A stretch of DNA of 64,000 nucleotides from Anniella stebbinsi. Its lineage: Eukaryota; Chordata; Lepidosauria; Squamata; Anniellidae. Below are positions 42,816 to 53,493 of this stretch, in pieces. The notes under the pieces are model-generated. The model saw only the letters and a program-made list of their open reading frames with translations. It did not search any database and was not told where the DNA came from. The translations under genes and the position numbers were made by a program. Position 1 is the stretch's first letter. Each line of letters begins with the position of its first letter. Where the stretch lies: positions 69,370,763 through 69,434,762 of the forward strand of contig JARDYH010000007.1 of assembly GCA_029215795.1 (NCBI GenBank), written 5' to 3'.

Positions 42816-42821
42816 AATAAA
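42816..42821 (+). terminator. Poly(A) signal of the CXCR3-like gene
   Basis: AATAAA 445 nt after the stop codon is the first canonical hexamer on this strand. The inferred 3' UTR is 42372 to about 42840. Confidence 0.55.
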
Positions 42822-43019
42822 TAGCTGGACGTTATTGCAAGGAGACCTGAAAAATAGTTGGAAAGGGGAGGCATTTATCAGCACTGCCAAAAGTGCTCAC
42901 AAGAAATCTCAAAGTCATTTTGGCTCAGATCGAATCCATATGGGAACTCCAGCATGGATTTAGGTGCATGCATTATGCTAAGAATACCCCTCTGTTCTCA
43001 GGCCATCCAAACTCTTACT

Positions 43020-43245
43020 GGCTGAATTCGGATGACACAATAAGCAACTGGGGGTAGGGAAACAATCGTCAGTTGTATTGACTATCATGTCGTCTGAATG
43101 CTGCCATAGTCAACTCAGCGCTGATCCTAATCCACACCACAGTTGATTATTTATTACCATGTTGAGTAGGGAGTACCCCCTAGATGAACAACTGTAAAGT
43201 TGATTATTACCCCACCATTGACTATCGTGTCGTCCGAATTCAGCC
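43020..43245 (-). mobile_element. MITE with GGCTGAATTCGG ends, copy 2 (inverted)
   Basis: GGCTGAATTCGGATGACAC at the left and GTCGTCCGAATTCAGCC at the right. It is collinear with the reverse complement of 36392-36618. ACT occurs on both flanks (43017-43019 and 43246-43248), consistent with a 3-bp duplication as in PIF/Harbinger-type elements. Confidence 0.82.
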
Positions 43246-44086
43246 ACTCAGTGGTACATTTACCAACTGAAACATTAGCTGATGAATTGGGATGCTCACA
43301 TTTCAATGTGCGTGGCTGCAAGCTCGGAGCACTCTGGTTTGCTTTTATTTTTTAGTCAACTTTGGTTCTATTGTGTTACTGTAATTGTTTCATTAATGTT
43401 TATCTTGCATCTCTTCAACAACTCAAAAGAGGTATCTCTGACTGAGGACTTGGTAGTGTCCAAATTTATTTAAATTAGCCCTGAGACCCCAATTGTCCCT
43501 ATTTGCATGTGGAAAAATTGGGGAGGGGGTTTCCAGTAAGATCTTTGGAATTTGGGGGGAGGGATGGGTGTACTTCAAACTTCCTTTTGGTGGCAGCAAC
43601 CATGGTGTCCGCTCCCATTGGCAGTTGCTGTTTTGATTTCCCAGAATTCCCTCTGAGCAACGCTACATCATGACTAGTGGCTGCTTTTCCCACTCCTGCT
43701 GCTGGAGACATGATGAGCAAAGTAAGACAATTGCACCTTGTAATTCCTCCTGCAGCAAAAAGCAGCTTTCAGGGGCAGTACAGGACGTGGGACTCAAATA
43801 TGCGCTGGGCCGTATTTGATCTTAAAGATCTTATTGCTGGTAATGGAGCCTTAGGGGAGGCACTTCAGCCATTTGGAATGGGCGAAAGCATGCACAAGCC
43901 AGGGAAATACCAAACCATCAATGGTTGGAGAAAGAGGGCGGGGCCAGGGCATTTGGGGGCAGGGCCATCGGGAACCCTGCAGGCCTGCGTTTCAACACCT
44001 GTTAGCAAAAGGGGAAAGGATTATAATCCCCATCTCGGCCAGGTTGCTATTTAACTAACCAGCTAACAAAAAGAAATACGTGAAAT
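43246..44086. other. Intergenic, no recognised feature
   Basis: No exon with supporting splice sites or protein motifs. The open frame at 43677-44054 has no family resemblance that I recognise. Confidence 0.3.
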
Positions 44087-44406
44087 TAGGCTGACCAGAT
44101 AAAATCCAGGTCAGGGCTCATGTAACTTTAACAGTTGTAGAGAAAAGGGAAATTCAGCCAGGGTCATTTGTATGCAATTATTTCCTGGTGAAATTCCCTC
44201 TTCATCACAACAGTTAAAGATGCAGGGGGCCTGCCTTCTTTTGTATATGGTCACTCTAGTATAGTGCCTGCGCCTTTAACTGTTGTGATGAAGAGAAATT
44301 TCACACATGAACTAATTGCATACAAATGACACTGGCTGAAATTCCCTTTTTTCTACAACTGTGAAAGTTACATGATCCCTAACCAGGATTTTATCTGGTC
44401 AGCCTA
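44087..44406. mobile_element. Complete 320-bp palindromic hAT-type MITE
   Basis: The flanks CGTGAAAT and TGTGAAAT (7 of 8 identical) are the target-site duplication. Both ends are of the GATAAAATCC type. Exactly 320 bp. Confidence 0.92.
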
Positions 44407-44816
44407 TGTGAAATGCAACCACACATTTCACATATTAATTTAGCCTTATGGTTAGATTGATGCTCATAAAGTGGCAGGGATGTGTATTGGCTAGCAGGGC
44501 TCTGTCTACCCACATTCACCCTCTACCATTTGCTTCCAGGCTTCTTCAGTGGAGCAGCCTTTGCTCTTAACCTCAGTGTGAAATATGTTGGTTGCTAGAT
44601 ATGGAAAGATGTCTGAGATGCAGATGGGAATCACCTGGGCCATTCCAGTTCCATTCACTCTCCTTCTCTCAGGAGATCCAGTATGATGTTACTACTAGAG
44701 TGTTGGGTTTAGTCTGGGGAGAACTGGATTCAATCCTTGCTCAGCCACAAAGCTTACAGAGTCACCTTGATTCAGCCACTGTCTCTTAACTTAACCTACC
44801 TGGTGAGAGGACAAAA

Positions 44817-45128
44817 TAGGGTGACCATATGAAAAGGAGGACCGGGATCCTGTCTCTTTAACAGTTATACAAAAAACGGGAATTTCAGCAGGTGCCATTT
44901 GTATGCATGCAGCACCTGGTGAAATTCCCTCAACAATGAACACTGCAGGAGCCCTGCCCTCTTTGGATCTGGTCAAGAGGGCAGGGCTCCTGCAGCTTAA
45001 ACTGTTGTGATGAAGAGGGAATTTCATCAGGTGCTGCACGCCTACAAATGACACCTGCTGAAATCCCCTTTTCGATACCGCTGTTAAAGATACGGGAGCC
45101 CAGTCCTCCCTTCCATATGGTCACCCTA
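44817..45128. mobile_element. 320-bp palindromic MITE, GCAGCACCTGG subfamily
   Basis: TAGGGTGACCATATG and CATATGGTCACCCTA ends, with the subfamily-specific ATGCAGCACCTGGTG in the left arm and CAGGTGCTGCACGC in the right arm. Confidence 0.88.
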
Positions 45129-45990
45129 GATAAAAGAGCAAGACCCAGGGATGCCACCACCCTGAACTCCTTGGAGTATGGGCAGGAATGAAGATGTAGT
45201 AACTACAATCCAGTGGAAATGTCCAATTTTCAGGATGTGTACAGCACCATCATCAGCGCTTCATCCTGTGCTTTTAACAGCTGTTTGGAGACATTTAGTA
45301 GGTTCCAAGAACAGTTTCACTTGCTTAAAAAAAACCTGCCTGTTAGGCTCCTGTCAACGGCACAGGAATAGGGCCAAAGGCCTAGGGGGAAGGCCCAAAG
45401 AGTAGGGCCAAAGAAGACAGCCCTAGAACAATGTTGCCAACCTTAACACAGCAAAATATGACGGCGGGAACGAGCCCAAAGATGACTAATTCCTTCTGTC
45501 TCTCTTGTCCTCATCCTGTGCCTTACCAGAAGTGGTTCATTGTGTGTGGTGTGTGTGTGGTGTGTGTGTGTGTGTGTTCATGTGGGGAGGAAAACAAAGG
45601 GTTGCCTTCCAAGAAGTGATGGGCTCCAGGCTTGCAACAGCTTTTGAAGGTGGTTACAAAACACCAAAAACTGAAACTCGCGTCTCCCTGACAATAATTA
45701 CTTTACTGATCATTTCCTTTTCCTCGGTGAGAGGAAGTTAACTTGGCACATATTCTTCAGCCTGAGAAACAGGTTTCGCCACAGCCTATAAAGTTGGGGC
45801 TGGGGATTAAACCTTGCGCTGGCCCTCCAAATGTCGCTGGGCTACAGCTGCAGCTACCATCATCCCTGACCATTGGACGTGCTGGCCTGGGACTGATGGG
45901 AGTTGGAGTCCAACACCATCTAGAGGGACACAGGTTCCCCTGCCCCACCTAAAAAGGTGGGTATGGCATCTGTAATCTTACTGGTGTTGA
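45129..45990. other. Intergenic; TG repeat and an old dispersed repeat
   Basis: A GTGTGTG run lies at 45542-45577. At about 45800-45940 there is a repeat with TGATGGGAGTTGGAGTCCAAC, a motif shared with fragments near 3400 and 59920. No coding evidence. Confidence 0.45.
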
Positions 45991-45993
45991 CAC

Positions 45994-46204
45994 TAGGGTG
46001 ACCCTATGGAAAGGAGGACAGGGCTCCTGTATCTTTAACAGTTGCATAGAAAAGGGAATTTCAGCAGGTGTCATTTGTAGGCATGCAGCACCTGGTGAAA
46101 TCCCCTCATCATTACAGCAGTTAAAGCTGCAGGAGCCCTGCCCTCTCTTGTATTTGGTCACTCTACAAAAGAGGGCAGGGCTCCTGCAGCTTGAACTATT
46201 GTGA
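45994..46204. mobile_element. Truncated palindromic MITE, GCAGCACCTGG subfamily
   Basis: It starts TAGGGTGACCCTATGG and holds the left arm and centre, then breaks at about 46204 against a SINE. Confidence 0.8.
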
Positions 46205-46205
46205 G

Positions 46206-46412
46206 GGTGTGAAACCCAAGGCAGCGTACATAATCCTCCTCCTCTCTATTTTTGTCCTCACAACAACAATCCTGTGAGGTAGGTTGAGCTGAGAGTCTGT
46301 GACTGGACCAAAGTCACCCAGTGGGTTTCCATGGCCGAGTGGGGACTAGAACCCGGATCTCCCAACTCCCAGTCCAACACTTTAAGCACTACACCACACT
46401 GGCTCTTAGGTT
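46206..46412 (-). mobile_element. tRNA-derived SINE
   Basis: On the minus strand a tRNA-like head is clear: AGTGTGGTGTAGTGCTTAAAG contains an A-box-like region and GGTTCTAGTCC is a good B box, so a pol III promoter is inferred. The body matches the SINE at 10695-10920. Confidence 0.75.
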
Positions 46413-46584
46413 CCGATGGCAAATGGTTTTGTGAGGGATCTAAGCAAGTTGTATTTAGTCGGGTGCCTGGTGTTACCTATATGCTGATCATCACATATTT
46501 TGAAAAAACCTCTGAACAAAGACATTTGCCACAATATGAAAGACATGCCATAAGTCAAAGTTTGGGTGGCATCGGCTACCACCC

Positions 46585-46590
46585 TTTATT
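46585..46590 (-). terminator. Poly(A) signal of trypsinogen gene
   Basis: AATAAA on the minus strand, about 100 nt beyond the stop codon, gives a short 3' UTR typical of pancreatic serine protease genes. Confidence 0.75.
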
Positions 46591-46690
46591 TTAAGAAGAA
46601 GGTTTGCATACAAGCAATGTCATCCGATGCAGCTTTTATCTGGGAAAAGTGATCACTTTTTTCCCCTTGAAGGCGACCCTCAAGATTATC

Positions 46691-47038
<348 letters not shown>

Positions 47039-47734
47039 TCATGAAATTTATCCCCACAAACACACACATCAAAGTCTCCCAGAATGTAGAAACCAAACAC
47101 ATCAGATGGAGGACAAGATGAAGAGCGTCATCACATGGCGGAAAATCGCGTCCGCTTACCGTCACTTCTCCGCCTGTGCGTTTGTCCCTCATTACTTCCT
47201 CTTTTGAAAGAGGAAGTAAACAATGTGCATGTGGCCCATTCAGTGGGGTGTTTTGATCCCGCTGCTTCTCCTGCACACAGCAGGAGAAGCAGCCTTTACA
47301 TTTTTAAAACTTCCGCCTTTAAAAATAAGTTGGACTTACTGGGGTGTTTTTTTTCAGCATGAAGAAGGCTAGAAGGGGAGGTAGGTGCATGAGAGGCCGA
47401 AGGTGTCATGAGAGGGACCCACGAAAATCTGTGAGTGCCCAGTAACAAATGTGCAGTAATATGCTCCAAAACTCCCCCCCCATGTGTTAGTTTACTACAT
47501 GCAGGGAGTTGATCATATTGGAAAACATTAAAAAGAGGATGATCCCCATGAGCACCCTGAAGAAAACCCAAAATTCTAGCCCCGCAGTCTGTGCAATCTT
47601 TAAATGACTCTCTCTGTCCTGCTCAATGCTTTCTTGAGGTGATTAGAATGGACACTTACTATCTGGATATATAATGCTAAGTCCTTGCAGGTAGAAAATG
47701 GGCACTACAGTATCCAGATTAGGCCACAATATAT

Positions 47735-48130
47735 ATTTATTTATTTACAATATTTATATACTGCTCCCCATTCAAAGTTTCGGAGCGGTGGATGAATAAA
47801 ATAAGAATAAAAACAGAATAAAAACACATTAAAAGTACACTTTTAAAAAGAAACAGAGTGCAAAATAAATCGCAGCTGGTCATTAAGTGAAGCCTTCCTG
47901 GAACAACCGTGTTTTCAGGAGGCGCCAGAAGGAAAACAAAGTTGGCGCCTGCCTGACCTCTAGATGCAGGGAATTCCATGGGATGGGGGCCACCACACTG
48001 AAGGCTTTTCCCCTGGTGGACTCCAATCGGACGATAGGTCTATGTGGAGCCACCAGGAGCATGCCCTTGGAGGACCTCAGTGACCGGGCAGGTTGATAGG
48101 GGAGAAGGCGCTCTCTCAGGGATTTTCCTA
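47735..48130 (-). mobile_element. LINE 3' end in trypsinogen intron 4
   Basis: On the minus strand a 3' region ends in (AAAT)-like sequence at 47738-47757 after an AAAACACG-type leader, with the L2-like tail layout (CGCTCCGAAACTTTG, GAACAACCGTG region). Coding similarity is weak. Confidence 0.5.
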
Positions 48131-48318
48131 GATCTGCTAGATTTTAACATGCATGGAAGAGCTTTTCAAAAAGGTCATTCCCCACTTGTAGCCTTCCATG
48201 GTACAATTCCTTCCACCCCGCTTAGGACCCCTTCCCTCCTCATTCCACTGCAGGTGCATACAGCATCACCAGTCCTCCCCCTCTCCTTCCATTCCAGCAC
48301 GCCCAACATCTCTCTTAC

Positions 48319-48455
48319 CTGACAAGAGTCTTTTCCTCCCTCGATGAAGCCAGCACAGAACATATTAGAAGTGATGCGGCCAGGGTAGGAGGAACGGCAG
48401 TCAGGGTTTGATAGAATGGGCAGATCCAGACATTGCAAGGCATCCGCATAATTCA
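48319..48455 (-). CDS. Trypsinogen exon 4
   Basis: 137 nt, the standard trypsin exon 4 size. The acceptor TTTTCCCCCAG and donor GTAAGAG are clear. It reads [31 protein letters not shown] and EGGKDSCQ. The Asp in KDSCQ is residue 189 in chymotrypsin numbering (201 here), which gives trypsin-like cleavage after Lys or Arg. It enters in phase 1 and leaves in phase 0. Confidence 0.97.
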
Positions 48456-49328
48456 CTGGGGGAAAAAGCCATCACACTGGTAAAGCTTAGGTGATCCCCC
48501 CCAAAAACAGAGCTAATGCAGATCAGCCATTCAGTGGTTGGGCACGAGGGATCGATCCCATTTGATTCATTCCAGAATTTCTCCATCTGAAGAAATTAGA
48601 CCAAAGCTGGCGACAAACAAGCAACCCGGAGCACCCGCTGATTTCATCCCAGAAACCTCTTAGCAAGCATAGCAGTCTAAGCCAATCACCTCCTCTACAG
48701 TTTCCGCTCGGCATCTGGGCTGCAAATATTGGAGGTACATTTCTGGATGCTTGGGAGTAAAAGGCCTCTTGCTGTCACAGCTACCCAACTGTACCCCATT
48801 GCGCCCCATGAATCCGGTTGCCTGCTGTTAAGCATCATGTCTGGCTGCGCGATCTGCCTCGCTCAGGGGACACGAGAGGTGGGCAATGGGCATTTTGTCC
48901 AGTTGCTTGTTTGCTAAGAGCTCAGGGTCTGGAACGTTCTCCCCAGAACTTCTCAGGTGGACACGCTCTCTCATGTTCTCCAGATGCGCTGCTAAGACCT
49001 CTGTATTTTTCCAGGCCTTTCGTAAATACTAAATCCCCCACCCACCCACCTCCTGCTGTCTTCATTTCACTTTCATGTGCTGCTAACTCCAGTTCTCTTT
49101 GTGGCGGGGGGGGGGGGGTTGTTCATAGGCCTGGATTTTTACAACACCCATTGTGCAATTTGTACTTCAACTTGGAAGCTGTCTTGTGGGCCCTTGTCAG
49201 AGAGACAAACGGAGGGGGATTATTTAAAAAACCAAGGAAAATAAAGCAGAAATACATTCGGCATAAATGGCTGGCAAAATCGGGCAACAGGGCAGGATGA
49301 CCCATCTTCTTACGAAGCAGCGCCTTAC

Positions 49329-49588
49329 CTCCTGATGTCAGAGTGTTCCCCCAGCCGGAGACAAGGCAGTCGGCCCCTCGCACAGGGCAGCTTGGAGAAA
49401 TGTCGATGGGCTTCACAAAGGCATTGAATGTGACTGGGGTGGAGAGTTTGATCATCATGATATCATTGTCATAGTTGTTTCCATTGTAAGTCGGGTAGGG
49501 AATGGCCTTTTCCACCTGGATGTGCTGTTCTGTCCCTTCCTCCTGGGTCACGTCATGCTCGCCGAGATGCACAACCAGGGTGCGGGGG
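49329..49588 (-). CDS. Trypsinogen exon 3 (catalytic Asp)
   Basis: 260 nt between the acceptor TTGTCTTCTGCAG and the donor GTAAGG. After completing an Asn codon it reads PRTLVVHLGEHDV, EEGTEQHIQVEKAIPYP, then YDNDIMMIKLSTP with the catalytic Asp (residue 114), CPVRGADCLVSGWGN and TLTSG. The EGTEQ Ca2+-loop region has Glu residues that fit calcium binding. The minus-strand frame extending to 49123 past the donor is intron. Confidence 0.97.
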
Positions 49589-49821
49589 CTGCAGAAGACA
49601 ACTCGGCATGAACGCAAGCAAAAAAAAAAGAAAGAAAGAAAGGGTGGGGGGACTCCCTGAAACAAGTCTCCCTGCTTTGCCCATCCCGTGGGAAGAGCTT
49701 CAGAGTAAAACCTTCTCTAGAACACAGGCGTGCAAAGATTGAGGGAGGAGGGCTTGACTTCAGCAGATCTCAGCTAGAACGTAGAACCCATGTTTTAAAT
49801 GATGGGCTCATTCACAAAACT

Positions 49822-49822
49822 T

Positions 49823-49855
<33 letters not shown>

Positions 49856-49857
49856 TC
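49822..49857. repeat. (GA)n and G-run simple repeat
   Basis: About 14 GA units followed by a G run, in trypsinogen intron 2. Confidence 0.9.
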
Positions 49858-50039
49858 GGTGGGTGGGTGGGATGGAGAGAGGGAGATGTGAAATGTATAG
49901 TCTGCTTAATTTCTGCATGTCAACTTGCCATTTAAACACCAGAGGGGAGCCAATAAGAACAGATTCTGGATCTTGTTTTAATAGCTGTGTAGAAGAAGGA
50001 ACTTTAGGAGAAGGAACTTCCTGACTGTTAGAGCAATAC

Positions 50040-50359
50040 TAGGCTGACCATATGAAAAGGAGGACAGGGCTCATGTAACTTTAACTGTTGTAGAGAAAAG
50101 GGAATTTCAGCCAGTGTCATTTGTATGCAATTAGTTCCTGGTGAAATTCCTTCTTCATCACAACAGTTAAAGGTGCAGGCACTAGACTAGAGTGACCCTA
50201 TACAAAAGAAGGCAGGCCCCCTGCAACTTTAACTGTTGTGATGAAGAGGGAATTTCACCAGGGACTAATTGCATACAAATGACACTGGCTTAAATTCCCT
50301 TTTCTCTACAACTGTTAAAGTGACATGAGCCCTGACCTGGATTTTATCTGGTCAGCCTA
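50040..50359. mobile_element. Complete 320-bp palindromic MITE in trypsinogen intron 2
   Basis: A GCAATAC duplication lies on both sides (left flank AGCAATAC, right flank GCAATACA). The left end is of the GAAAAGGAGG type and the right end of the GATTTTATCTGG type. Confidence 0.9.
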
Positions 50360-50379
50360 GCAATACAACAGTGGACCCA

Positions 50380-50560
50380 ATGACCTAGGGAGGTCGGGGG
50401 CTCTCCCACCCTCGAGGCCTTCAAGAAGCAGCTGGACCACCATCTGTCAGGTATGGTTTGAGGTGGTTTCCTGCATTTAGCAGGGGGTTCGACTTGATGG
50501 CCTTAAAGGCCCCTTCCGACTCTACTATTATATGAATCTATGGTTCTGTGAGTTCCAACT
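50380..50560 (+). mobile_element. CR1 LINE 3' end
   Basis: CACCATCTGTCAGGTATGG, ATTTAGCAGGGGGTTCGAC, AAAGGCCCCTTCCGACTC and TATGAATCTATGGTTC follow the CR1 3' end order. Confidence 0.8.
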
Positions 50561-50662
50561 TGTTCTGTCTGCATGAGAACTGCACCTCCAAAAACACCCC
50601 CTTTCCCAAAGGTATTAAAGGCACAAGAGCCGATCAATTTGTCAATCCTACACAATACTTAC

Positions 50663-50837
50663 TTTAAAAAGCAATGAGCGGCTGAGATGAGCCAACGGTC
50701 ATTAATTAGGGAGGCGCCACACCACCGGTAGCCATTTCCATACGTTAAAAAGGCTTGCCATGGCTGGGAGTAGGCCGGGCACTCGTACCCGCCAATGATC
50801 TTATCGCCATCATCGTAGCCGTTCCATGGTGCCGCCG
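50663..50837 (-). CDS. Trypsinogen exon 2 (activation site, catalytic His)
   Basis: 175 nt from the acceptor TTCTTGCAG to the donor GTAAGT. It encodes the end of the signal peptide, the activation peptide with DDGDK and the mature start IIGGYEC at residue 27, then SQPWQAFLTYGNG, CGASLIN and the catalytic His in SAAHC (residue 68). The activation peptide has Gly within the acidic run that normally reads DDDDK. The SQPWQ and RWCGAS features resemble group III (trypsin Y) enzymes of fishes; that grouping is from memory. Confidence 0.97.
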
Positions 50838-50887
50838 CTGCAAGAAGACAGACATTTATCAGACATACAGATGCTGTGGAAGAGGGT

Positions 50888-50970
50888 AAGGGCCTATAGC
50901 TCAGTGGTAGAGTACAGACTTGGCACCGAGAAGGATGTGGGATTCAGTCTGTGGCATGCCTTAATTCCCC
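50888..50970 (+). mobile_element. tRNA-derived SINE head
   Basis: TATAGCTCAGTGGTAGAGTA is a clear pol III A box. The B-box region (GGATTCAGTCTG) is degraded. It resembles Sauria-type SINE heads but has no tRNA cloverleaf of its own, so it is a SINE and not a tRNA gene. Confidence 0.6.
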
Positions 50971-50979
50971 CCCCCCCCA

Positions 50980-51260
50980 AAGCTGGAAACACTCAAGGGA
51001 GATTGTGGCACCTTAAAGGCTACCAGTGTTTTATTACTAAGGCATGAACTTTTGTGGGCTGAACCCACTTCGTCAGAGACAAGAATGGACAGGACATCTA
51101 TTTCTTGCGGGGCGGACAGTACCTTATTATTCCTGTATTCTGTTGTTTTCAGCCCATTGCGGCACCCTATCAAGATCACTTTGAACTTTGTTTCTGTCTT
51201 CCAGTGTATTTGCTATCCCACCCAATTTTGGGTCATCTGCAAATTTGATAAGCATTCCCT
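50980..51260. repeat. Dispersed repeat fragments in trypsinogen intron 1
   Basis: TTGTGGCACCTTAAAGGCTA to GAACCCACTTCGTCAG (about 50998-51080) and TTTTGGGTCATCTGCAAATT (about 51223-51245) are blocks typical of widespread reptilian repeats. The class is not resolved. A G run lies at 51292-51310. Confidence 0.4.
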
Positions 51261-51619
51261 GCATGAGGGAGAGTTTTACCTCAGAAAAGCAGCGGGGGGG
51301 GGGGGGGGGGTAAAAACTCCAGCCTGCTTTCCTTTGCCAACACAGTTAGTAAAAAGGAAAATGTCAGGAGATCAACCACAATTTATGTATTTTGGACCTC
51401 GGCTTCAGGAGACTTGATCACTAGACACGAAGCAGTTTCTTATGGCTATGTTTAGACGGGTGTCTTTTCCCATCATATCGAATTACTCCTACTGCTGCTA
51501 CATCACTATTTTAAACAAGAGAATACTCCCTAATGCCGAAGCTGAAGAAAAATTCCTTAACGAAGAATGAGGTTGACAAGCGATCAAGGCTTTTGCATAG
51601 GAGAGGAGGAAGAAATTAC

Positions 51620-51659
51620 CTGCGGAGCTAAGAAGCACGGCAAACAGGAAGATCGCCAT
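51620..51659 (-). CDS. Trypsinogen exon 1 (signal peptide)
   Basis: ATG at 51659 starts MAIFLFAVLLSSA, a secretion signal core, before the donor GTAATT at 51619. Phase 1 to exon 2. The five exons (40, 175, 260, 137 and 150 nt) sum to 762 nt: 253 residues plus stop, the normal trypsinogen length. Likely a secreted digestive enzyme zymogen made by the pancreas. Confidence 0.95.
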
Positions 51660-51700
51660 GGTGTCACAAACACTGAAAAACTGGTGTTGGGCATCCAGGA

Positions 51701-51710
51701 TCTTTTATAT
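51701..51710 (-). promoter_or_regulatory. TATA box of trypsinogen gene
   Basis: ATATAAAAGA on the minus strand lies about 45 nt upstream of the start codon, giving a short leader of around 15-20 nt, as is usual for pancreatic protease genes. Confidence 0.8.
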
Positions 51711-52112
51711 CCCACCACCATCTCACCTTATCTTGCAGCTGTTCAGTTGACAGGCCCAAAATGGAAAGAACAACAGCCCCGATATCTCAGTTTTGAGGGA
51801 AATAATTGCCAGTTCCATCTGTCAGGTTCCCGGAAGGAGTTCGAGTTTGGAAGGAATTTAAAAATAACTCAGTACACCATGTCCTCTTCTGTTTTGAGAG
51901 AAGTAAGAATGTGACTAAGGACAACTCTGAACCATTAGCTTAAGCCTGAAGTCCAGTGGCTCAGTTCTTCATGGACAACCAGCACCTCCTCTCCAGTGCC
52001 ATCGTTCAAACTATTGAGCCCTGAGGAGTGGAGCCAAATCAGCCCCTGGTTTTCCAGGGCGCTGCGGGAAATAAAGGAAGTGGGCAGTTGATTAGAGCGT
52101 TCTTGGCAGAAA

Positions 52113-52312
52113 TAGGGTGACCATATAGAAAGGAGGACAGGGCACCTGTATCTTTAAGAGTTGAACAGAAAAGGGAATTTCAGAAGGTGTCATTTGTAGG
52201 CATGCAGCACCTGGGGAAATTCCCTCTTCATCACCACAATTAAAGCTGTAGAAACCCTGCCCTCTTTTGTAGAGTGACCAGATGCAAGAGAGGGCAGGGC
52301 TCCTGCAGCTCT
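52113..52312. mobile_element. Truncated palindromic MITE, GCAGCACCTGG subfamily
   Basis: It starts TAGGGTGACCATATAG, contains ATGCAGCACCTGGGG and the centre GAGTGACCAGATGCAAG, and ends abruptly after GGGCTCCTGCAGCTC. Confidence 0.8.
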
Positions 52313-53113
52313 GGACCACTCAATAGCCCACAGTGACCAATTTGCATGACATTTTGCAGGTAAAATTGTTTGTGTCCTTGCCAACCTGGATGCAATTGTT
52401 GATACAGGTCTGGTGGATATAACTTTGCCTCCTTCTTGTCCAGGTACAATGGATGCTTTTCAGTTTGTACAGCCTGAGGCTACTTGGAGAAGTAGGTCTA
52501 CCAGTTGTATGCTGGACCCTTGGCCCTCCTGGCTTACAAAAGCGGGGGGGGGGGGAGTTGGCTGACAGTGGGGAATGGTAGTGGTGAACACAGTGGAATC
52601 GCAGGTGTGCGCATGCGCACCTCAACAGTGCACCAGCTAGGTTAGTTTTCTTTGCGCATGTACGTGATCCTGCCTCCCCAGCACCCTGTCCGTAAGGTGA
52701 TTTTAACATTGTATTTTAAGTTGCAATTTTAATATTGTTATATATAAACCACTTACAGATTTTATTATATTTAGCAATATAATAATAATAAAGATAATAA
52801 TAAGTATTATTAATAAATAAATAATGAATGGATGACCAAAAAAGAGGACACATTTCCAAACAAAAAGACAAAAGTGGACGCCTTGCATAAAATATGCTAA
52901 TTTATATGTATAGATGCAGATTTAGAAATTATTAGAATTAAAATAGAGTGCCTCTTACTACAGTATGGAAGATTGTAACCTGTTTGTCTGCCTGATGGAT
53001 CTGCTGCTCAGGTGTTAATTTGTTGAGGGGAACCTTTAAGGCTCATCATCCTTCTGATAGTCCTTAGTCTTGAAACTGGACTTGGGCAGGGCAGCCCTTC
53101 AAAATTGGGGCGA
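52313..53113. other. Intergenic, A/T-rich stretch, no recognised gene
   Basis: AATAATAAT-like sequence at 52780-52820 and a G run near 52542-52555. No supported exon. Confidence 0.3.
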
Positions 53114-53493
53114 TTAGGTGTCAGGATTTTCCCAGATTTGTCCTGGTCTTTGTTCTATCCTGGGTGTCGGGGGGATTTTCCATAATTTTCTATACTGTCC
53201 TGCAATGAAAAGATTTCCCCTTTAAGGCCGCCATTAGAGTGGCGGGGGGAATGGCGCGCTTTCCGGAGGCCCCTATTGGAGCAGTGACTGTAGTGGAGGA
53301 GGGGAAAGCATGCTTTCTGGAGCCTCTGGAAAGCATGTCGTTCACAACCACCCTGCTAATAGAAGCTGCCAATTGCATGGCAGGAGGAATGTCACACTTC
53401 CCAGAGGCCCTGGAAAGCATGCTTCCCCACCCTCACCCCCACCTCCACTGGGTGTCCTCTTTTTTTGGTTTCCCAAATATGGTCAGTCCTCTA
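53114..53493. mobile_element. hAT-like MITE, inverted copy of 8756-9118
   Basis: TTTGTTCTATCCTGGGTGTC, CCGCCATTAGAGTGG and the end TTTCCCAAATATGGTCAG are in inverted order compared with 8756-9118. It has an internal duplication of a GGAAAGCATG-type segment. Confidence 0.65.

Noticed and set aside
49123..49328. Extension of trypsinogen exon 3 beyond the donor
   Set aside because: The frame runs into intron sequence past a GTAAGG donor; exon 4 joins in phase at 48455.
50888..50970. tRNA gene
   Set aside because: Only an A-box-like half is well preserved; no cloverleaf with an anticodon arm and acceptor stem can be drawn, so it is a SINE head.
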